Both the position numbers and the translations under genes were made by a program. The notes beneath the pieces are model-generated. The model ran no database searches, was not told where the DNA came from, and saw nothing but the letters and a program-made list of their open reading frames with translations. From positions 24,353,915-24,417,914 of the forward strand of contig CAIIXF020000001.1 in assembly GCA_903813345.2 (NCBI GenBank): 64,000 nt of DNA. Reading direction: 5' to 3'. Positions within the stretch are counted from its first letter, which is position 1, and each line of letters opens with the position of its first letter. Below are positions 1-12,012 of the stretch, one piece after another. Origin of the DNA: Owenia fusiformis. Taxonomy: Eukaryota > Annelida > Polychaeta > Sabellida > Oweniidae.

Positions 1-700
1 CCAAATATTTCCTCTGATAGCCTCAAGGTCAGAGAGAATGCAACATTACATACAACCACAAACAAGCTGACCTCCAAATATTATCCTTTCAGTCTCATAA
101 GCCCAACATTACATGTTCACAAATACAAACACAATGCATAGAACTCAAAGAGCCTCTTAATAATTGTTATTGTTTAGATTCCATATCCCATAAAATGAAG
201 TGAGGTATTTTATCATAAATCTGATTCTCTATTAAGTTCTAATTTATAGTAATCCTTGGATAAGAAACAAAGTTGTGATTCTTCTATGAGGCTCTTTCCA
301 AAACATCATATAAAGTCAAACATAACAAACACTGTGGTAAGATGCACTCCGAGTAAATATTAAATAAAAACTGAAACAAATATTGTAGATGGTAGAAAAA
401 GGACATGAAGGTTATTCAAACTAATTTTAGATGCTTATATATTGGATTATGAATGTTATTTTCATATTGGGATTACATTTGCCATCCATCAATTCCAAAA
501 TTTCAAAAATTCATTTTCCTTCAAGAAATAAATCATGTTTTGAAGTTTATTCTTATTATGCATTAACCTTCAGATGACATACATAGGAGAGGGTTACTGT
601 TTAAAGGTTAAAAACTTTAACAAAAAGTTGCTTTTTTGGAGACAATAATTTGATTTCCTAAATGGTGTACTGAGCAGGATTAATTTGCAATAATACTTAC

Positions 701-1692
701 ATGGTAAACATAACCATGTCCAATTTTGTCTGCTTGGTTGACATGCCTGCATTCAAGATTAATGATTGGTCCTGCCCGGCATGCATTTGGGATACAGATA
801 ATTGTCATCAAGTAGTTTCGCAGGCGATACATATCACTACTTTCAATTTTTTCTTGGTCGAATAATTCTTTGTTTTTTTTACATAAGCTGAACAATGGAA
901 GTCTTTAATATCTTGTTTTGTGGGGAGATTTTCTGCACTATTTGCTTGATTTTCAAGCTCTCTCTTTTTAGACAGGGCGACCATAGTATTACGCGATAGT
1001 CTGTTTTGCTTGACAAATAAGTCATAGTCCCGAGTTTTGATTTCTTTAGTGCACAAAAGCAGGCATTGGTGATACAACTGTAACCTCTCTAAATATGATT
1101 TTATGGTCGATGCCTGCTTACTGTTAGGAAATTCCTTATTAAGGGTAGGGGTGTTTTCAAGCTCTCTCTTTTTAGACAGAGCGACCATAGTATTAGGCCA
1201 TAGTCTGTTTTGCTTGACAAATAAGTCATAGTCCTGAGTTTCAATTTCTTTGGTGCACAAAAGCAGGTATTAGTGATACAACTGTAACCCCTCTAAATAT
1301 GATTTTATGGTCAATACCTGCTTAATGTTAGGAAATTCCTTATTAAGGGTAGGGGTGATGGATTTTTCACAAAGAACATTTTGGTCTGGGATTATAGCCT
1401 CCAACACCAATGTGTAAGTCCTCAATAAACTTAATATTATGAGCAGCACGTTTTGCTGTCTCGTGACTTTTGTTGCCTCCGGATGGGCTGGAGTGCCAGG
1501 CAATGAAACGTTCCATCTTTTCAGTAAAATTGGTTGTTGTTTTAGGTGCAGATGTTTCACATGTTTTTAAATGTTTGTCAAGTCTTTGGACATTTTCCCA
1601 CATTTTTTATATTTATATTGTCTTTTTTGATTCGACACTCTTCTTTTTCTAGAATATTCATGAGAAAATGTTGCTTTAAAATTTTGGGGAAT
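701..1692 (-). pseudogene. Zinc-finger/tyrosine-recombinase-like exon, copy 1 (broken)
   Basis: This is the minus-strand homologue of the exon at 56697-57611. Reading from high to low coordinates it gives a zinc-finger tail (DFKDPNYKIP, then KKCGK), a helical region (LNKEFPN, IKSYLERLQLYHQ) present twice in tandem, and the first catalytic-Arg motif of tyrosine recombinases (NACRAGPIINLE). A splice donor (acttac on the + strand, 695-700) follows codons for Tyr-His, at the same place as in the + strand gene. Several frame breaks are visible. A T run near 875 is two bases longer than in copy 2 and shifts the frame just before the Arg motif. Another break lies at about 1580-1590. The zinc-finger start is missing because satellite DNA begins at about 1717. 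Decayed; the family call rests on motif pattern only. Confidence 0.65.
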
Positions 1693-1716
1693 TTTATAAT
1701 TTGGATCTTTAAAATC

Positions 1717-1905
1717 TGCTTGTCTTAGATTCTTTCATGAATGAGAGGGAACTTAACATTATACATAAAAAGCAGAAATCATCTCCTCCAAATAGCATAC
1801 AAACCAGAAACCTATCTCCTCCAAATGTTTTCTCTGCTCGTCTTAGATCCTTTCATGAATGAGAGGGAACTTAACATTATACATGCAAACCAGAAACCAC
1901 CTCCT
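1717..1905. repeat. Satellite block between the two YR exon copies
   Basis: The block has the same monomers as the array at 8.0-8.8 kb: ctcctccaaatagcatacaa-type units alternating with a spacer containing cttagattctttcatgaatg. It starts precisely where zinc-finger coding sequence would continue in copy 1. Confidence 0.85.
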
Positions 1906-2604
1906 CCAAATATTTCCTCTGATAGCCTCAAGGTCAGAGAGAATGCAACATTACATACAACCACAAACAAGCTGACCTCCAAATATTATCCTTTCAGTCT
2001 CATTAGCCCAACATTACATGTTCACAAATACAAACACAATGCATAGAACTCAAAGAGCCTCTAATAATTGTTATTGTTTAGATTCCATATCCCATAAAAT
2101 GAAGTGAGGTATTTTATCATAAATCTGATTCTATATTAAGTTCTAATTTATAGTAATCCTTGGATAAGAAACAAAGTTGTGATTCTTCTATGAGGCACTT
2201 TCCAAAACATCATATGAAGTCAAACATAACAAACACTGTGGTAAGATGCACTCCGAGTAAATATTAAATAAAAACTGAAACAAATATTGTAGATGGTAGA
2301 AAAAGGACATGAAGGTTATTCAAACTAATTTTAGAAGCTTATATATTGGATTATGAATGTTATTTTCATATTGGGATTACATTTGCCATCCATCAATTCC
2401 AAAATTTCAAAAATTCATTTTCCTTCAAGAAATAAATCATGTTTTGAAGTTTATTCTTATTATGCATTAACCTTCAGATGACATACATAGGAGATGGTTA
2501 CTGTTTAAAGGTTAAAAACTTTAACAAAAAGTTGCTTTTTTGGAGACAATAATTTGATTTCCTAAATGGTTTACTGAGCAGGATTAATTTGCAATAAAAC
2601 TTAC

Positions 2605-3732
2605 ATGGTAAACATAACCATGTCCAATTTTGTCTGCTTGGTTGACATGCCTACATTCAAGATCAATGATTGGTCCTGCCCGGCATGCATTTGGGATGCA
2701 GATAATTGTCATCAAGTAGTTTTGCAGGCGATACATATCACTACTTTCAATTTTTTCTTGGTCGAATAATTCTTTGTTTTTTACATAAGCTGAACAATGG
2801 AAGTCCTTAATATCTTGTTTTGTGGGGAGATTTTCTGCACTATTTGCTTGATTTTCAAGCTCTCTCTTTTTAGACAGGGCGACCATATTATTACGCCATA
2901 CATGTAGTCTGTTTTGCTTGACAAATAAGTCATAGTCCTGAGTTTTGAATTCTTTGGTGCACAAAAGCAGGTATTGGTGATACAACTGTAACCGCTCTAA
3001 ATATGATTTTATGGTCAATGCCTGCTTAATGTTAGGAAATTCCTTATTAAGGGTAGGGGTGTTTTCAAGCTCTCTCTTTAGACAGGGCGACCATAGTCTG
3101 TTTTGCTTGACAAATAAGTCATTGTCCCAAGTTTTGATTTCTTTGGTGCACAAAAGCATGTATTGTTGATACAACTGTAACCTCTCTAAATATGATTTTA
3201 TGGTCGATGCCTGCTTAATATTAGGAAATTCCTTATTAAGGGTTGGGGTGATGAATTTTTCACAAAGAACATTTTGGTCTTTGGGATTATAGCCTCCAAC
3301 ACCAATGTGTAAGTCCTCAATAAACTTAATATTATGAGCAGCACGTTTTGCTGTCTTGTGACTTTTGTTGCCTCCGGATGGGCTGGAGTACCAGGCAATG
3401 AAACGTTCCATCTTTTCAGTAAATTTGGTTGTTGTTTTAGGTGCAGATGTTTCACATGTTTTTATTATTAAATGTTTGTCAAGTCTTTGCACATTTTTCC
3501 CATATTTTTTACATTTTTTCCCATATTTTTTACATTTTATATTTATATTGTCTTGTTTGATTCGGCACTCTTCTTTTTCTAGCATATTCATGAGAAAATT
3601 TTGCTTTAAAGTTTTTGGGAATTTTATAATTTGGATCTTTAAAATGTACTTGTCTAAAATGTTTGGGGAGGCCTTTATATTTATTCAAACATGTAGGGCA
3701 GGTATGCTTCCTTCCCTCTTTTTTGACACTTG
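2605..3732 (-). pseudogene. Zinc-finger/tyrosine-recombinase-like exon, copy 2
   Basis: A 335-codon frame (3591 to 2584) covers most of the exon. Upstream in another frame lies a zinc finger (HTCPTCLNKYKGLPKHFRQV), followed by KDPNYKIPKN and then a CKKYGK motif repeated twice. One extra A in the run near 3535 separates the two frames. In the second finger the usual second Cys is Tyr. Next come LDKH, a basic linker, the repeated helical module (two copies of about 80 residues, each with IKSYLERLQLY and LFVKQNRL) and the Arg motif NACRAGPIIDLE. The exon ends at 2605 with donor GTAAGT after Tyr-His, phase 0. No matching Lys/Arg or His/Tyr exon is seen at lower coordinates, because copy 1 follows directly. 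It is therefore a catalytic N-half without its C-half. Tyrosine recombinase-like is the best reading; a Crypton-type or domesticated origin is inference. Confidence 0.7.
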
Positions 3733-4397
3733 AATCTGTTTTGGCACTCTGTAGATTTTCAGTTTTGGAAATACAAAATTACCACAAGCTAACTACTGCT
3801 AGATTCTATTAAATGATCATGTTTGATACAATTACAAATCTCATTAAGTTATTTTACATATTTTTACTAGTATACAAGGCACGTTTGAATAGTTCTTTTC
3901 TTTATGCTCTAAAATTTTTACTATGGCATCAAACATTACGAAATACATCTCAGAAATATAATTAGAATTGATTGAGAAATAAAAATCTGGCAGCACTTTT
4001 AAAAGGGGTCGTCAAGAATCAGTGGAGCAAATATCTGCAGTTATAACGTCACATAAAACTGTAAAAGGAATCAACACGTCACAGAATTGGCTTTACACCA
4101 GCCTATTACTATTCCTACATTCCAATGGCACATTCGAAAGAGATCATTTCTTAACTTCTCAAGGCTCTTTGTCCTCTTCAAAGCATTTGCCTTTAAAGAC
4201 AATACATTTACAGAATCTTCTTATCCATTCCATATATCCATCATGGAGACCATCTGCGAAGGAAATCTTATTCGCATGTTCAATAGCTTTGATAAGTTAA
4301 GTATGGCTTTCAAACTTTCTCCCACGGAGACATTTTTTAAGCTGTGGAAATATTTTGAAGTCGCATAGAGCCAGGTCTGGACTATAGGGGGCATGGG

Positions 4398-6484
4398 GGT
4401 TATAATGAAAACACGCGCTACGCGCTAACGCGCTAGCGCACTAACGCACTGTTCAGAATGATCGTTCCCACAGGCCCGGGAACATGTATAAAAATCGAGT
4501 GAGTGAAGAGATTAGGTGGCGCATCAGAAAGCAGAAGTATGAAGAAGCCCAATGTTTGATTGTTACGTTAACTGTGCAAAGATTATCGATTGTCAGTGTG
4601 TTTTATCTGATTTAAAAGGAAGATAAATAGAAAGTAGCACCTTACAAGATGAATGGTCGCAGATATGCGAATATGCTCCCTATTTCATTTTCATTGCATT
4701 ATTTGGGTCCATCCATCGGCGAGAAAAATCCCGTTTCGAAATCTGAGCCGGGGGCCCAACTTCTTCTATTTGTCGCATGTTACCTCTTAATATCAAGTCA
4801 TGGATGTTTTATATATCTTTACTCTTTGTATTTGAAGTTATTTCTCACATGACTTACCAAACGGTGGGATAATTCAGGCGTCGCATTTATATTTGTCCAT
4901 TTTTCTTTTAATGCCCGGTTACACTCTTTCGCTTTCATGGGGGGGGGGGGTGTATGGGGTTATCGTATAAGAGGAGGGTGAAAATCTATTGTGTATGACT
5001 GCATAAGAGGGGGCAACATTTATCGTATATGGCATCGTATAAGTTAAATAAACATATGTTTTAAAAGAATTAAAGAAGCCTATTATGAAATTTAAAGTAC
5101 AGTTTGAACGAATACTGCAGATCCAGCTTATCCCCATAAATTTGGGATTTCAATACACAAGTAGTTGTGGGGGCTTGCCCGTAGCCAGCTTTTACCAGGA
5201 GGGGGAGCCTTTTTCCAGGGGAAGCTTTTTCACAATTTTGGCTAATAATCATGAAAAAATTCTCAGAATGGTGAGAAACTGCATGATTTTGAAAGAATCT
5301 CTGGCCAGAGGGGGAGCTCCGCTCCCCCAGCTCCCCCTCTGGCTACGGGCCTGGTTGTGGGGGTGATTTGAAAAATCAGTCCCACATTTATGGGGGTAAT
5401 CCAGATCTCTATATAGTAGTCTCTATATGCCAGGACAGTAACCAGGATTTCCCAGGGGGGGGGGGGGGGCACTTTTTCAAAAAAAAATCCAAAGTCACCC
5501 TCCGAACCCCCCTGGCTTCGGGGCTGTGTACTGCCTATTTGCCGTATGATTATACATTTGGTACTACGTGGATTCTTGCATTATGTTATTTCCTTCTGAA
5601 TATTATCCAAACTTTTCTCAACGGTAATTTCAAAATTATCGTACAGATTATTTACCCGAGCTTTTTGTAAAATATAGTACTACAGGGAGATGTGAAAAAT
5701 ATTGCATACACTGTATGTTATACATGTAAAAGGGGTGAAAATGCTGTAAATGGTATAAGACTGAGGGGCTAGTGAAAAATAGTGTATATGGATTTCCAAG
5801 ACCCCTATAAACCCCCCTTTCATGTTTGCTTTCGTTTTTCTCAATTTGATTTTAGATTTAAAAAGTTTTGAATTACGTCAGTCCCAGTGAAATGTATTAC
5901 CTATTTTATCAGGAATATTGTTGAAAACAGGATTGTATTTCATTTGGAATTAAAGTTTTAAATAAGAGACGATTTAAAAAGTAATGTAAACCTGACCAGC
6001 ATGTTTTATCATTGTCCGGTAATTGGCCGTAAATATTTATTAATTCCAAGTTACTCATGTTCTTTCAGGTCAAATACAGAGAAAAGTACACGTTCATTTA
6101 GTTTTGGAATTATTTCCTAAATTGAAGTCGAATTCTGTTGTTTAACGGTGTGAAGAACATCTTAATTGGTCTTATATTTTTAGAGAAATCGTAACTTGAA
6201 AAGTGTAATTTTCGAGAGGCTTTGTTTATTTCCTGCGGCCGCAAAGTTCACATCAAAGTCTGATTGACAGGTTAGCGGTGATTTATACAGTCTTTGAACT
6301 GTCAATGTTTTGACAAGTTCCCAGGGAGTCATAACCCTAATTATACATGTCCCTGGGCCAAGGGTATAGACCAATCATAAACATGCGCTTAAAACATGCG
6401 CACACATCGTGGGGGAGGGATCATTTTCTATTAGCGCATTGGCGCGTGGCGCGTTAGCGCGTAGCGCGTGTTTTCATTATAACC
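4398..6484. mobile_element. Non-autonomous DNA transposon with GCGC-rich TIRs
   Basis: The ends are inverted repeats of about 35 bp, starting GGTTATAATGAAAACACGCG at 4398 and mirrored at 6450-6484. More GCGC-rich inverted sequence lies just inside. The target GGGCATGGG is duplicated exactly at 4389-4397 and 6485-6493. A 9-bp duplication is typical of Mutator-like elements, but that assignment is inference. The target is the coding region of the mariner transposase. No transposase was found inside. The interior holds poly-G tracts, a small MITE (5174-5354) and AT-rich non-coding DNA. Confidence 0.85.
5174..5354. mobile_element. Short MITE with CCCGTAGCCAG ends
   Basis: Inverted ends share cccgtagccag (left 5178-5188, right as ctggctacggg). 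The 9-bp sequence TTGTGGGGG flanks both sides (5165-5173 and 5355-5363). The same terminal family recurs at 12904-13095. Third level of nesting: inside the GCGC element, inside the mariner. Confidence 0.7.
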
Positions 6485-7994
6485 GGGCATGGGGGAATTC
6501 TTCCATTTTTAGATTTTTGATAACTGCACGAAGACGATGTGCTGAATGACTTGGCCCATTGTCTGCATGGTAGATTACTCTGCCTATTAGCTCAGGCCGC
6601 TTCTTTCGTAATGCATTTTGTAGATCACGCCGAAGAACCTGCAATCATATCAGAGCTTCTATTTTAATACCATACATTGGTACAAGGCTATACAGTATGC
6701 TCAGTTCGAAAAGAATTTTCATTAGGTTTAAAAAAGTAATAGGACATACGTAATTACGTACCCTGGCATAGTAGTTAGCATTAATTGTCTTCCCTTGTGG
6801 CACAGCATGAGTCAAGACGATGCCTTTGATATCGGCGAATGTCATCACCATCACTTTCTTAGTAGATCTGGCCACTCTGAATTTCTTAGGACGAGGGCTA
6901 TTGATACCAGTCCACTGTTTGCTACTTTGTTTTGTCTCGGTCATACATAGATACAAGACTTTCATCCATAGTTAGGAACCTATTCAAGAAGACATCCCCT
7001 TCTTTGGGGAAGCGTTTAAGAAATCCCTTTGCCATCCAAACTCAGGCCTTTTTCTGTTCTTCTGTTAACATTCTAGGAATCCACTTTGCAGATATTTTTC
7101 TCAAATTCAGCTTGTGTTTCAAGATAAAATGAATTCTTTCACAACTTAATTGGGTCCTGTCTTGTATCTCTCTAATTGTAACATGTTTGTCCTCTTCTAG
7201 AATAGATTTAACGAGGTTAATGTTTGCTTGAAGTGTTGCAGATGTTTTCCGTTTCGGGGTGAATCATCAATGTCAAAGAATCCACTTTTAAATTTTTGTA
7301 CCATGTCCTAATCGTTGGATAGGTACAACAGTCATCATCATATTATGTCATTTTGCACGTGTCCCAGGTTTCTTTCAATGTTTTTTTGCTGTTTTATACA
7401 TATTTTTATGCATACTCTGCTCTTTGATGATACCAGATACCATTTTGCTCCACAGAAATGAAAATTTTGCTCCACTTTTGTTAAAGATGGCTACTGAGGG
7501 TCTTGATGTAACAAAATTGTGCATCATTACATCATGGAAACAGTTAAGCACAACAGATATACAGAATAATTTGAAAAATCAACTGTTTTAAATTTACTCA
7601 TACAAATTATCTGGTTGCGTTTCAAGGGTGCTCCACGGGTTCTCATTTCCTGGCTACCATGGCAACCGAAAGTACATTTCCTTTTATGGTAAATTGATCA
7701 AATTAGTACAAATCAAGGAAAAATGGATAAACATTGTGTGGTGAAAGTTTCATAAAAATTCATGCATTGATAAAAATTTTAGAGCAAAAAGAAAGGAACT
7801 TTTCAAACGTGCCTTGTATTCATAATTAAGTGCAATACTCCTAAGTATTAAAATTATTATCATTATCATATCATAATCATGGCATTATACTTATCTGACA
7901 ATCTTGCTCTTCATTCTTGTGAAATGAATCTTACGTAAATCCATCGTTCTGTCCATTTGTTGGGCTCTTAAATCAATCAAAATCAACAATAACA

Positions 7995-8835
7995 ATTATC
8001 TAGATTTCAACATAAACAAACCATCTCCTCCAAATATTATACAAACCAGAAACCATCTCCTCCAAATAGCATACAAACCAGAAACCATCTCCTCCAAATA
8101 GCATAAAACCAGAAACCATCGCCTCAAAATAGCATGCAAACCAGAAAACATCTCCAAATGTCTTCTCTGCTCGCCTTAGATTCTTTCATGAATGACAGGG
8201 AACTTAACATTATACATAAAAAGCAGAAATCATCTCCTCCAAATATTTTACAAACCAGAAACCATCTCCTCCAAATAGCATAAAACCAGAAACCATCTCC
8301 TCAAAATAGCATACAAACCAGAAACCATCTCCTCCAAATGTCTTCTCTGCTTGTCTTAACAATTATCTAGATTTCAACATATACAAACCATCTCCTCCAA
8401 ATATTATACAAACCAGAAATCATCTCCTCCAAATAGTATACAAACCAGAAACCATCTCCTCCAAATAGCATAAAACCAGAAACCATCTCCTCAAAATAGC
8501 ATGCAAACCAGAAAACATCTCCTCCAAATGTCTTCTCTGCTCGTCTTAGATTCTTTCATGAATGAGAAGGAACTTAACATTAAACATAAAAACCAGAAAT
8601 CATCTCCTCAAAATAGCATACAAACCAGAAACCATCTCCTCCAAATAGCATACAAACCAGAAACCATCTCCTCCAAATGTCTTCTCTGCTTGTCTTAGAT
8701 TCTTTCATGAATGAGAGGGAACTTAAATTATACATAAAAACCAGAAATCATCTCCTCCAAATAGCATACAAACCAGAAACCATCTCCTCCAAATAGCATA
8801 CAAACCAGAAACCATCTCCTCCAAATGTCTTCTCT
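7995..8835. repeat. Higher-order satellite array, left part
   Basis: Basic units of about 32 bp (catctcctccaaatagcat followed by acaaaccagaaac) repeat many times. Longer spacers containing gtcttctctgcttgtcttag and tttcatgaatgagagggaac punctuate them, giving a higher-order period. The array is cut at 8835 by the 3.5-kb element and resumes at 12306. Short open frames across it are products of the repeat. Confidence 0.9.
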
Positions 8836-9467
8836 CACTGGGGGGTATCGTGATGCAACAACACCGTGTTGTTGCATCAAGATGGCCAGACTTCCGGTGA
8901 TAGATTTTCGTACGATGTTTTGTTTTCCCAATTTACACCTATTTCTAGGACGAGTTGCTCAATAATCATACACATGCAGTTAGCACATGATCTATATTTT
9001 AAAAAACTGTCATTGGTATACACGTAGCATCATCAAGAAGCGATAAATTCGTGGTTTTAATTCCTCACTATTGATGCAACAACACCACTCTGTTTCTTAT
9101 CGATGATGCAACAACACCAATGTGCTGATGCAAAAACGCCAATATAATGTATCATTGAACAACAAGAGAAACTGTTTTATGTTCTGTTTAAAGGTGTAGG
9201 TCGGGACATGAATAAAATGCGTGAGTCAGTGGTCCATGAACGAAACATATTTTGTTTGGTTTCTTTGTCTATATCAAAGTTAAAAGGATATACAAGGCAA
9301 ACTAAATAAAGTACAGAATCCCCGGGAGGCAATCTCATTGATATTGTATCTGAAAAATAAAGATTATACATTTGCTAAATTAAATGCCCTTGATTTACTG
9401 TATGGAAATTGCTTACAAATAACTAATATAATTTTGGAAAGACAACAGATATCAGTCATTTTGTGTT

Positions 9468-10445
9468 GTTAGTACCTCAATTGAAATACTCAATTCTGAT
9501 TGGTTGATGAGCGGGCAACAAAATGTATTGTTAGTACCTCAACTGAAATACTCGATTCTGATTGGGTGATTAGCGGTCAAAATTATGTACTGTTGACCGC
9601 TAGTAGGTACTGTTGACCGCTACTTCTGAAAAAAAGTTTCATGACGTCACAAAAAAACATGGAAGACAGACATTTTGTAAATGTTGAGGAAAATGACTTT
9701 ACTAGGCGACAAGTATAGCAAAAATACAAATAGAAACTTAAAATTAACATTAATTCACTAACGAGTACGCCGTGATGACTGTCTCCATATTTTCTAAAAA
9801 AAATATTGCTAACGTGGTTCGGAGAAAAGGTTGTGTAATGAAGCCATGCCGATTGATGATCGTCGTCTATATGTGTATTATTAGTTTACTCGGACAATTT
9901 ACAAAACAATTGTAGACCTCCCCATTCGATCAACCGTCAAAATCATATACCTCGACTGTAAACCTTGAAACTTATGTTGACCTCGACCTTCGGTCTCTGT
10001 CAACAGTATTTTTTCGGTTTACAGTCTCGGTATACAATTTTGCCAGTTGGCCTCTGGGGAGGTCAACAATTGTAAACTGTTGACCACTACTAGGTACTGT
10101 TGACCCCTATTTTTGAAAAATTGTTTTTTTAATGTTGAATTTTTTTTAATTTTGAAAAAATAAGTTGTGTAAAAAATTACAAGTATTCGACGGTTTGGGG
10201 ATTTTTTGCTAAAACATGATACCTTTACTTATCAAATATGTTCACGTGATATTCGATTATATATTCGTCCACTTATTATATTATTTGGACTAACAGAACA
10301 ATTGTTAACCTCTCTTTTCGGTCAACTGGCAAAAGTGTCCTCGACCTCTGGTCTTGATCAACAGTACTTTCAAGGTTTACAGTATCGGTATACAATTTTG
10401 CCAGTTGACCTCAAGAGGGGTCTACAATTGTATATTGTATATCCT
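9468..10445. repeat. Inverted and direct repeats with GTTGACC motifs inside the 3.5-kb element
   Basis: A unit of about 64 bp (ttgttagtacctcaattgaa onward) occurs twice at 9468-9590. A second pair of direct repeats (9890-10080 and 10275-10440) contains acaattg, tcaactggcaaaa and gtatacaattttgccagttg. A palindrome ggtcaacaattgt/aaactgttgacc lies at about 10060-10085. No coding signal. It may be a further nested palindromic element. Confidence 0.6.
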
Positions 10446-10517
10446 TTTTTATCCCACCCAAAGTATGATGTCATATATCAAGTTGAAGAGTTGTATACGC
10501 TGCTCAGGAGTTTACGC

Positions 10518-11094
10518 TAGTGGTGTCAATTAACCGCTTGAGCATTAACCGGTTAACCGGGGGTTTTTACCGGTTAAAGTTGGTTAACCGGAGGGAAATT
10601 TGAACTGATAATTTCAAATGAAATCTTCATCTTCGATCTTGAAAGTTGAAAAAAATTGGAAAAATGATATATCGGCGTTTATTTTTACGTTCGTCAAGCT
10701 TTACTCTATTCTATGTAAGTAAGCGCGGATAAGCAATGTGGCAGGAATTAAAGTTGCTGATTGGATGTTTGAAAGGGATTATCGGACCTATCACATGTAT
10801 GAGTAGCTCACATGAAACTGACGCTTGAAAAACAAACAGATTAAAATGCAAAGTAAGCGCGGGAAAGCAATGTGGCAGGGATTAAAGTTGCTGATTGGAT
10901 GTTTGTAAGGAGTTATAGGACTTATGACATGTATGAGTAGCTTACGTGAAACTGACACCATAAAACCAAACGGATTAGCATGCAAAATAAGCGCGGGAAA
11001 TAACAGACTTATACACGGTCAACTAACCGCCCATAAAAACACAGACCGGTCAAGGCATTATCGGCGGTTAACCGGTTAATACTTGACACCTCTA
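10518..11094. mobile_element. hAT-type MITE
   Basis: Ends TAGTGGTGTCAA and its inverted partner TTGACACCTCTA are flanked by the exact 8-bp duplication GTTTACGC (10510-10517 and 11095-11102), diagnostic of hAT elements. Terminal regions are rich in ccggttaa. The interior has about two and a half tandem copies of a 130-bp unit (gcgcggataagcaatgtggc onward). Non-coding. Confidence 0.92.
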
Positions 11095-11102
11095 GTTTAC
11101 GC

Positions 11103-12012
11103 TATCCAGGAGTTGTACATCGTTCTCAAGAGTTGTATAGGATGAGTGTTGGTTTAATGATATTGCAGTTATACAATGCTATTATATAAAAGTTATTTAC
11201 TGAGAGGGATTCAATATTGGTTTTATTTCGAGAGACAATATGATATTTCCCGAGGGCCCGGGATATCTGGGATAACTATACCCCTATCAATTTACCTTTT
11301 TGGGCCCTAAATCTTATCACTTTTGTTTACCTTTTTACTCAGTCGGAGAGAAGGAATCCAAAGAGAGCAATAATTCTACATGTGCGTCGTGCAAGATTTC
11401 CATTAAACGTGTAACTAAACGGCCTCTCTAATAAAGTCAATTAGACGTTTTTACACGTTGGCTCTCCAAATTGTAGGAAATAAAGAATCATGTCATATTA
11501 TATCATAGATGAAGCAATCATCCCATCAACATAAGCTCACGAATGTCACAGTTAAACTGTTTTAGTTATAATCTGATAAACAGTGGTAACGTACATCTAC
11601 TAGTTTATCACTGTTCCACAGAAGGATGACAGATAATATCATGATAATATCCAATAGTTCATCATGTTTACAGAGAATGAAAGATATTTGTCCACCATTA
11701 TGAATGATACTAACTGGAGTCAGGGTCATCAAGCTATGGAACAGTGGTTTATGAAAATAGATTGGGTTACTAAAGCTTGCCATGTTAAAAGCGATTGAAC
11801 TATGTTATAGAATAACGTCCAGTACATTATAATATGTAAAAGTATAAATTTTTGAAAATACATATAAAGATCTTCGCCCGCAGGACGTGTATTTTGAATG
11901 CCTTGAGAAGAACGCAAATATGGGTAGGCTAATTGGTAACGGTATTGCAATAGTAGCATTTAAAAATCTGTTCCTCTCGAGATGAAATTATACTATTGAT
12001 TGGTGTTGCTGC
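11103..12012. other. Non-coding interior of the 3.5-kb element
   Basis: AT-rich sequence with a few short inverted motifs (for example aaacagtggtaac against gttccacag near 11580-11620). I see no gene. Confidence 0.6.

Larger units (their letters stand above)
1..3735. repeat. 1.9-kb tandem segmental duplication
   Basis: Bases 1-1716 and 1906-3640 are two head-to-tail copies offset by about 1,900-1,905 bp. They are near-identical over the non-coding part and the minus-strand exon, apart from small indels. Copy 1 joins satellite-type sequence at about 1717, while copy 2 runs on into zinc-finger coding sequence to about 3732. The stretches 1-690 and 1906-2590 hold no recognisable gene and are the intron or 3' side of the two minus-strand exons. 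Copy 1 starts at the window edge, so more copies may lie outside. Confidence 0.9.
4159..7440 (-). pseudogene. mariner DD34D transposase, decayed, with one intron
   Basis: Cut-and-paste transposase of mariner type. Reading from 7440 downward, several frames give a helix-turn-helix-like start (PTIRTWYKNLKSG), a second DNA-binding part (TIREIQDRTQL, SAKWIPRMLTEEQKK), the first catalytic Asp (FLTMDESLV, about 6964), KQSSKQWTG, FADIKGIVLTHAVPQGKTI, the second Asp (YHADNGPSHS, about 6561) and the third Asp (PYSPDLALCD, about 4360). There are 34 residues between Asp 2 and Asp 3. A phase-0 intron with GTACGT donor and TTGCAG acceptor lies at about 6638-6763. The 4398-6484 insertion plus one 9-bp target copy separates EEF from PHAPYSP. 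Stops (for example after KFESHT) and several frameshifts show it is dead. Stop codon at 4159-4161. Confidence 0.88.
3875..7816 (-). mobile_element. mariner transposon, complete ends, split by a later insertion
   Basis: Imperfect TIRs of about 45 bp begin CAAGGCACGTTTGAA at 3875 and end with the reverse complement TTCAAACGTGCCTTG at 7816. Both ends are flanked by TA (3873-3874 and 7817-7818), the mariner/Tc1 target duplication. Without the 2.1-kb insertion the element is about 1.85 kb, long for a mariner. An intron and non-coding flanks account for the extra length. Confidence 0.9.

Noticed and set aside
7995-8835. Regular repeats with spacers resembling a CRISPR array.
   Set aside because: The units and spacers are both repeated, the genome is eukaryotic, and no cas genes are present. 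It is a satellite with higher-order structure.
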